DNA of 64,000 bases from the NCBI RefSeq assembly GCF_024763615.1, contig NC_077224.1:41984712-42048711 (forward strand). Reading direction: 5' to 3'. Positions 58,491-64,000 of the stretch are shown here, one piece after another; within the stretch, counting starts at the first letter, position 1; every line of letters starts with the position of its first letter. Origin of the DNA: Phlebotomus papatasi (lineage: Eukaryota; Arthropoda; Insecta; Diptera; Psychodidae). The notes under the pieces are model-generated. The model worked only from the letters and a program-made list of their open reading frames with translations. It ran no database searches and was not told where the DNA came from. A program made the position numbers and the translations under genes.

Positions 58491-60618
58491 TCTTTTGAGT
58501 ATATTTAACTCATGGGTATTAATATTAGGACTAGCTCCTTCTAGAACCGATACCTGATAAGCCAGACTCATATTGAGTCTATATGGAAAAACTGAGAGTA
58601 TTACGAAAGTTTGTTGATTGACTTGGCTTTAATCGAAAATGAATAAAGGGAAATGTAGGCATAGTTTCTCAGGATTTTGAGAGACTTTCGAGAATTGGGC
58701 AAAATCTCAAGTCTGAACTGAAGACCGCTTTAAACGAGGCGAATTTTTTCTTTGTTTACGGACAAATTATTGGCTTAAGAAATGAAAAACCCATTCATTA
58801 TAGAAAAAATGAAAAAAATCGCATCGTTTCGAAGCTTACCCGTGCGAACCATGACCCCATTCTTCTAAGGGGTACCACACCTCTCCTGAATCGTTCGATA
58901 AATTTCTACAAGCAAATTAATTCTATTTCTTCATTATGATAGGGGCAAGGACTATTAGGTGAGATTCTTAACAATCTCACCTACTATAATCCTAACAAAA
59001 TTTCATGTCGTCCGATCGACCTCAAACTTGGCCAAAATGTGTTTCAGCATTTCCTGATCACGAATATATGGGGGGCTAAGTTACGTTCCCGGACGGCGGG
59101 CCGGCCGTCCGGCCGCTCTTTGGAGCTTAATAGCTCCTAAACTAAAAAAGATATCGACTTGCGGTTTTCGGCAAAGGTTAAATATCGTATGAAAATTGCA
59201 ACATGGTGCATTGACCCCCCACCCCTCCTTCCGCCATTTTGAAGACCCCCCTTTTTTTGTTTTCTCAATAGCTCCGCCCCTATGGCATCGAGCGAGCTCA
59301 AATTTTAGTATGTTATAGCTGGGCCTTAGGGCTTTCCATCAATACCAAACTTAAGGTCCTCCGACCCCCCTGACCCGAGCTATAAGGGTCCAAAAAAAAT
59401 TTCTTAAAATGGCCATAACTCCGGTTCTAATTGTCAGAATTTAAAAAATGAGAACTTTTTGGAAACCTCTCATGAAATGCCACTTCCCCTTCTAACATTG
59501 CAAGTTCATAAAACCACCGCTAGGGGCGCTATTATTAAAAAGAAAATTTTTAAATCTTAAAAGTTAAATAACTCAAAAATTCCTTATGCAATCGGGCTGA
59601 AATTTTAGTATGCTGTAGCCGGTGATTATACCTATCAAACAAAAAAAAACCTTAAGTCGATCCATAACCCCTGACCCGAGCTATAAGGGGTCAAAGTTCG
59701 AACATTGATCGGCCTCTATCTCCGGTTCTAATTAACATAGCGACCTAAATTTTACCTTTTTGGTTTCGTCTCGATGAGCACTTTCAGATGGAAGTTCAAA
59801 AAGTCACCACAGGTGGCGCTGTGATAGCGTCAAAATTCATCGAAATTCAAAGTCACTTTTCTCAAAAACGGCATTGTGCAAGTTAATGAAATTTTAGTAC
59901 GTTGTAGTCCAGTCTAGGACGTTTCCAAAATGGTGCAAATGTGCGCTGTGGTTGAAACAAAATTGGAGATATGAGGGGTCAAAGTTCACAAAATTCAAAA
60001 AATCATATCTCCGGTTCTATGTGACCGATTTTGATGAATGAGGGCTTAGACGAAAGGTCTCACCAAATGCTACAACTTTCTAGAATATTTGAACTTCGTG
60101 GGACCAACACCAGGGCGCCACAGTCGAAAAACCAATTTCAATATCACATAACCTCAATTATCTCGACTGTCGCTGAACCGATTTTGATGATTACTTCGAC
60201 ATAATTGTAGAGGACATTTGTCTCTACATTTCGTTCGTACATCATTTTTCGCTCAGACTACGCTATCACTCCGATTTTGCCGTTTAAGTGTGGAAAAATC
60301 GATTTTACCCATAATAACGCTTTGAAATCACTCAGATGCCAATTTGACTGCCTATACTCCACAAAGACACTTAAAATAGGGTTTTAAATGGAAAGTCCCA
60401 CAAAATACAACAATTCTTTGATATAGTTGAGGTTCAACAAATGACTACTTGGGGCACTCTGGCTGAAAAAACGAGTTAAGAAACAAAAAACCTCGATTAT
60501 CTTGGCTTCTGAGTAATCGATGAGATCAAGTTCTACGGCAAAATTATAGAGAACATTCTGGTCTACATTTCACCCATATATCACTTTTCTGTCAGTTCAT
60601 CCAAATCCTTGATATTTT

Positions 60619-61884
60619 ATTCATTTTTATTCATTTATTTAAATCAAACATAATAGGGTTTTCCCCTCTTACAATGATGTTTGATAAAATGACAACAAAA
60701 AAATAGACAGTTCAAAGAAAAAGCGAAGAAAAGTAACAAGAAAAGCAAAGCAAAAGCAACAAAAAAGAAAAGAAAAGAAAAAAAAACTTATTCGAAACAT
60801 AATGATAGAATGTCCTTTTTGAGAAGCATTATTGAGTGAGGATATAAGAGTCAGCCTAGTGGAGCGCCGCTCCTAGGTAGAGAACGCCATTCCTTGACCC
60901 CCACTCCAGGGGGCCATATGTCCGGTTTCAGCACACTTTCAAGCAATTCCCGAGGGATAGAAATCCTGAATGTTGTGTAGGTCACTACCTTGACACTACG
61001 CGGAGGCGGTAAATTTAATACAGTTGACGGGATTCCCAGAGAAATTAAATAGTTTCTAATGCGGTCAGTAGTCACGTCCAGAGATAACCCAGTTACGAAT
61101 ACTTGAGCCGTATCCAGCCCAGGTTCAGTGTCACAGGGTGCAGCTTTGAGTGGGCACGATTTTGATGTACCAGAAATGAGAGGTTTCTTCATGTTCTCTG
61201 TCCAACGGTCAATCTCAGAAATTTTGCCCATCACACAAGGGACCGTTTGGAGGTTTTGCTTCGGGATTGCACCGTGATTTAAAGACTTATTATCCAGAGT
61301 GGGCACTTTAGTATCCATAGAAGTATTCACCAGAGTTAGAGATTTTAAAGAAACAGTAGATTCAAAGCCAGGTGTCAAACTCTTAACATTTAAATCCCCA
61401 TGAGGCAAGGATGTAGATCCAGTTCCAGTATGTACTAGAGCGATTGGGTCCCTCACGCAGGACTCATCAAGATCAACGTTCCGATACGATACCGCGGAAG
61501 CCGCGGGAGCAGCAGTAGGCAATCCAGTCACCGGAGAAGTGGTACCATTGTGACATCCCGCAAAATCCATCACACCAGTAGCAGTGAGCGATTTTTCAGC
61601 CAAAGAACGAGGAGCTGTAATCACTGAAGGACGAGGTGAATTCATACCCCGAAAAGTTATCGCATCCAGGCGATATTCGAGGGCTCTTACGTCAGTACGG
61701 AGAGCATGGTAAACTGACAATTCACTCCTTAGGCTCATGTTTTCATCTTTGAGAGCATCAACTATGCTCTCTAGTCGAATAATTCTGGCAAAAAGGGATG
61801 CCATAGAAAGTTCCTCCTCAATATCGCCCATATATGTAATTGCAATATATGTAATTGCCCATATATGCCCGCAATATATGTATT
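60619..61884 (-). mobile_element. ORF1-only LINE insertion (HAL1-like)
   Basis: Inserted between GATATTTT and GGTTTAAATAC, which are joined in copy 1. On the minus strand it carries one ORF1-type frame, then about 230 bp of 3' sequence ending in a TTTATTCA-type repeat tail (AATGAATAAA on the minus strand). ORF2 is absent. The 5' end is a short ATATATGTAATTGC repeat. No clear target duplication could be read. Confidence 0.65.
60851..61831 (-). CDS. LINE ORF1-like protein (retroelement)
   Basis: An open frame of 326 codons from the ATG at 61831 (MGDIEEELSMASLF); a 48-codon extension to 61975 only reads back into the host element. Residues about 10-55 form a coiled coil (LFARIIRLESIVDAL, then ENMSLRSELSVYHAL), typical of non-LTR ORF1. 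A long Ser/Thr/Pro-rich middle is followed by a folded C-terminal part: AQVFVTGLSLDVTTDRIRNY, then SVKVVTYTTFRISIPRELLE and KPDIWPPGVGVKEW. This resembles the RNA-binding C-terminal module of CR1/jockey-like ORF1 proteins, where (K/S)PDIWPxGVxVxxW is a common ending. No stop or frameshift breaks it, so the insertion is probably young. A role in host function is not implied. Confidence 0.7.
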   Translation of the reverse strand: MGDIEEELSMASLFARIIRLESIVDALKDENMSLRSELSVYHALRTDVRALEYRLDAITFRGMNSPRPSVITAPRSLAEKSLTATGVMDFAGCHNGTTSPVTGLPTAAPAASAVSYRNVDLDESCVRDPIALVHTGTGSTSLPHGDLNVKSLTPGFESTVSLKSLTLVNTSMDTKVPTLDNKSLNHGAIPKQNLQTVPCVMGKISEIDRWTENMKKPLISGTSKSCPLKAAPCDTEPGLDTAQVFVTGLSLDVTTDRIRNYLISLGIPSTVLNLPPPRSVKVVTYTTFRISIPRELLESVLKPDIWPPGVGVKEWRSLPRSGAPLG

Positions 61885-62099
61885 GGTTTAAATACAAAAT
61901 TTGTATAATTTCACGAATTTGATTCAAGATAACTGAATGGCGTCTCCCAACTTCAGCTCTAAATCGAATTTGCATGCACTCCGAGTTAGCTCACATTGAG
62001 AATCTCACCTACATAAGCCGGTTAGGATTATCTGTCCCTTTTGTAGTGAATGGAACCCATTAGACAGCCCCTTAAATTAAATTTGTGATTTGTGAAAGT

Positions 62100-62760
62100 T
62101 TTTATCTCGTGTATAATAATTGTAGTATTCCATTACACGGTGCAACGATGATTTTGTCCCTGGGTTCTTATGCTATTTTTTCTATTGCTAGGGTCAAATG
62201 ATTTACGAAAATACTTATCATTTTGATTTCATTTGGATTTTGTGCCTGGTATTTATGAAAAACCGTTTTTGCCGTTTTTTGATACTTGGGTGCCTATATC
62301 TCCGATTCTACTGAACCGATTTATTTCTCATTATGGAATAATTTGGTCTCCTTTACATGCCCGATAAATCCTCTGAACAGATGAAATTCGTACAACTGAC
62401 ACCAGGGGCGCTGTAGTCTCAAATATGTCAGAAAACATGGAAAAATCGAACTTTTTAGCAACTTTGATCAAAAATATCTCGAAAATTAGGACTGTCCCTA
62501 ACAATCTGTTTTATGGGTTTGATAGAGAATTTAATCAGCTACATTTTCGTCCATGTACAACTTTTCTCTCAGATTATTTTTTAACCTCGATATTGAGGTG
62601 ATAAGTTTTTTTTTGAATTAAAAAAAACTTATTCACAAAATTTCTTAAAAAGGGGCGTGGCCTAAAATCATTTTTTGGTGAAGCTTGCTCAAAAAGATAG
62701 GCACTACCTTAAAGAAAAAAAAAATGATTTGAAGTTAAGCGTCTAACGATTGGAATTAAT
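62100..62760. repeat. Debris related to the 1.8-kb element modules
   Basis: Contains ATATCTCCGATTCTACTGAA (cf. ATATCTCCGGTTCTA), ACACCAGGGGCGCTGTAGTC and similar module landmarks in the order expected, but with strong divergence and no termini. Confidence 0.5.
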
Positions 62761-62779
62761 ATTGTAGAAAAGAATAAGA

Positions 62780-62995
62780 ATTTTTAGCAATAATAAAAAC
62801 ATAGTGTTAATTTAATAATAATAATAATAACAATAATAATGCATATATTTAAATCACAAAAATAGGGTCACCCCTCTTACAATTGTGATTGAAGAACATA
62901 AAATAAGTAATGCAAATTTAAATTTAATTTAATTTAATTAAATTTTATTTTATTTTAATTTAAATTTAAAAAAAATAATAATAAAATTGATGTGA
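62780..62995 (-). mobile_element. LINE 3' tail with AT-rich simple repeats
   Basis: AAATCACAAAAATAGGGTCACC followed by CCTCTTACAATTGTGATTGA parallels AAATCAAACATAATAGGGTT then CCCCTCTTACAATG at 60641-60680, the 3' end of the ORF1-only element. An (AAT)n run at 62811-62840 takes the place of the tail, and a TTTAATTTAAATTT palindromic run follows. It is probably the 3' end of a related, heavily truncated copy. Confidence 0.5.
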
Positions 62996-63239
62996 AACAC
63001 CTAACAAAAGTCTGTACTAAAATTTATATGTCCCCAATCTGCTTTAGTAAACTATTTTCTACCCACAACTACTGTAATTTATATCTACCTGACATGTACT
63101 AAATTCTGACTGTTGCACAACTGAATCACAAATTTGCATAGTGAAAGAAAAGTCCAATTATTATATGAATGCGAGGAGCACATGTGAGTCCTGGGAAATG
63201 AGGAGGAAAAAAAAAGTTTCATTGCAATTTCTCTTGCAG

Positions 63240-63377
63240 ATATCCATTGTAATTTATTTGCTATATTTGAAATTGGGCTGGAGCGCAGTATTCGGATCAT
63301 TAATTTGTGTGGCTTTAATGACTCCGCTACAATTTTTAATTGGAAAAATGATGTCAAAAAATGCGGAAAAAATGTCG
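63240..63377 (+). CDS. Sur: Sur exon 5: continuing TMD1
   Basis: Residues 450-495, 46 codons, phase 0 at both ends (acceptor TTTCTCTTGCAG, donor ATGTCG before GTAAGTG). The chain reads ISIVIYLLYLKLGWSAVFGS, then LICVALMTPLQFLIGKMMS, then KNAEKMS. It lines up without gaps with vertebrate SUR1 IIVGVILLYYILGVSALIG, then the PVQYFVATKLSQAQ segment. It gives two membrane helices of TMD1, ending at the start of the cytoplasmic loop 1 helix. The next exon lies beyond the window. Confidence 0.9.
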
Positions 63378-64000
63378 GTAAGTGTATTACAATACCATAT
63401 TATTAGTATTGTTTGCTCAGCTCCGTACATTTTTTTTTTGCACATCATTCCATTTCGCTTATTATATGTATTATAGCATAGAGTTCTTATAAAATATGCA
63501 ATTTTTTAATTTATTTTCTTTTGCATGAAAATTTTACACTGCAACGTATTTGGATTATTGCATCAATAAATTTCAATTAGCCGTAAGTTTCGACGTCTTG
63601 GACTCATTTAGTCTTTTAGTTAGCTATATATTGAGGTTTAATTACGTTTAAAAGTATTGCAAAATCACCAATCAGAAGTGTCTTCTGAAACCAATTTACA
63701 AAAGCAATTTGCCATAAGTGCATCTTGATTTTCTAATTCTTGATGAAGTTTCTTCGAGTTTGAGCTTCTTGCTTCATAGAGTTTGTGAATTTAATCTTCA
63801 ATCACACTAATTAGAAAGTGCCCTGAGAATCAAAGTTGTGATTTAACTATTGAATGAGAGGGGTGGTCTAAGATGGTAAAATGGTTGAGTTGAAAAGGAA
63901 AACTTTTGTGGATTTCTGACCGAAGCCCCAAAGGATCAATATTTTGGAGTACTTTGAGCAATGGACTTGTACTTTTAAATTTACGTTTTTGTATCGTGAA
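63378..64000 (+). other. Start of Sur intron 5
   Basis: Follows the GTAAGTG donor; no exon of TMD1 (for example an NERLKQTNE-like continuation) is found before the window ends. Confidence 0.6.

Larger units (their letters stand above)
58955..62042 (-). mobile_element. 1.8-kb element, copy 2, inverted and split by a LINE fragment
   Basis: Reads as the reverse complement of 48381-50205 from TATTAGGTGAGATTCTTAAC to GGATTATCTGTCCC. Its 3088 bp minus the 1266-bp insertion (60619-61884) leaves 1822 bp, against 1825 bp for copy 1. Sequence agreement is very high throughout, so the two share a recent origin. Confidence 0.85.
55843..63239 (+). other. Sur intron 4 (7.4 kb)
   Basis: Donor GTAGGTA, acceptor TTTCTCTTGCAG. 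From left to right it holds about 1.4 kb of unremarkable sequence (55843-57260), a TTAA-flanked MITE, a LINE 3' fragment, the second 1.8-kb element with its LINE insert, related debris and a LINE tail. Confidence 0.8.
25906..64000 (+). other. Sur: Sur gene, 5' part (five coding exons, open at right edge)
   Basis: Gene span of an insect sulfonylurea receptor. Exons 25906-26045, 32188-32405, 38480-38655, 55030-55842 and 63240-63377 join in phases 2, 1, 0 and 0 to give 495 uninterrupted residues that follow vertebrate SUR1 from its start through TMD0 and L0 into TMD1. Introns measure 6142, 6074, 16374 and 7397 bp and hold most of the window's transposons. The full protein in vertebrates is about 1580 residues, so two thirds (rest of TMD1, NBD1, TMD2, NBD2) lie to the right. 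A further small exon within intron 3 cannot be excluded but is not needed by phase or alignment length. Confidence 0.85.

Overview
This is nuclear DNA from an animal, most likely an insect and probably a dipteran. It is AT-rich and intron-rich, with coding exons spliced at GT/AG sites and dense in short inverted-repeat transposons. The protein matches point the same way: an insect-type sulfonylurea receptor, a Mondo transcription factor and an RPA-interacting protein. Nothing bacterial or viral is seen. The species cannot be fixed from the sequence; the MITE load and terminal motifs remind me of nematoceran flies, but that is inference.

Three protein-coding genes can be supported. (1) Minus strand, 9080-9372: the first coding exon of Mondo (ChREBP/MondoA family). 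It carries MCR1 and MCR2 and ends in a splice donor; the remaining exons are not found in the 9 kb to the left and presumably lie outside the window. (2) Minus strand, 9987-10741: a complete four-exon RPA-interacting protein gene (RPAIN, 197 residues) with all phases matching, a poly(A) signal near 9890 and a likely non-coding 5' exon ending at 11121. (3) Plus strand, 25906 to beyond the right edge: the first five coding exons of a sulfonylurea receptor (Sur, ABCC subfamily). They code for 495 residues: all of TMD0, the L0 linker and the start of TMD1, spread over about 37.5 kb. The nucleotide-binding domains lie to the right of the window.

Region by region: 1-9 kb is Mondo intron or flank with foldback elements, tRNA-like relics and a 1.27-kb TIR transposon. 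9-11.4 kb is the Mondo/RPAIN gene pair. 11.5-18 kb is a repeat block: a ~256-bp period array, a 1.49-kb pogo-like transposon relic with a psq-type helix-turn-helix, a 93-bp array that reverses orientation, a ~55-bp array and a ~23-bp array. 19-25.2 kb holds MITEs and a decayed non-LTR retrotransposon, itself interrupted by an insertion with a 14-bp target duplication and a hammerhead-ribozyme-like motif. 25.9-64 kb is the Sur gene, whose large introns contain most of the mobile elements. Notable are two 929-bp elements in opposite orientation (intron 3), and two ~1.82-kb elements in opposite orientation that bracket exon 4, one of them split by an ORF1-only LINE fragment.

The three host genes have no evident joint pathway in the sequence, although Mondo (sugar-responsive transcription) and Sur (a regulatory ABC protein that in vertebrates couples K+ channels to nucleotide levels) are both nutrient-linked in other animals. 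Most other open reading frames are chance frames in AT-rich or repeated DNA.
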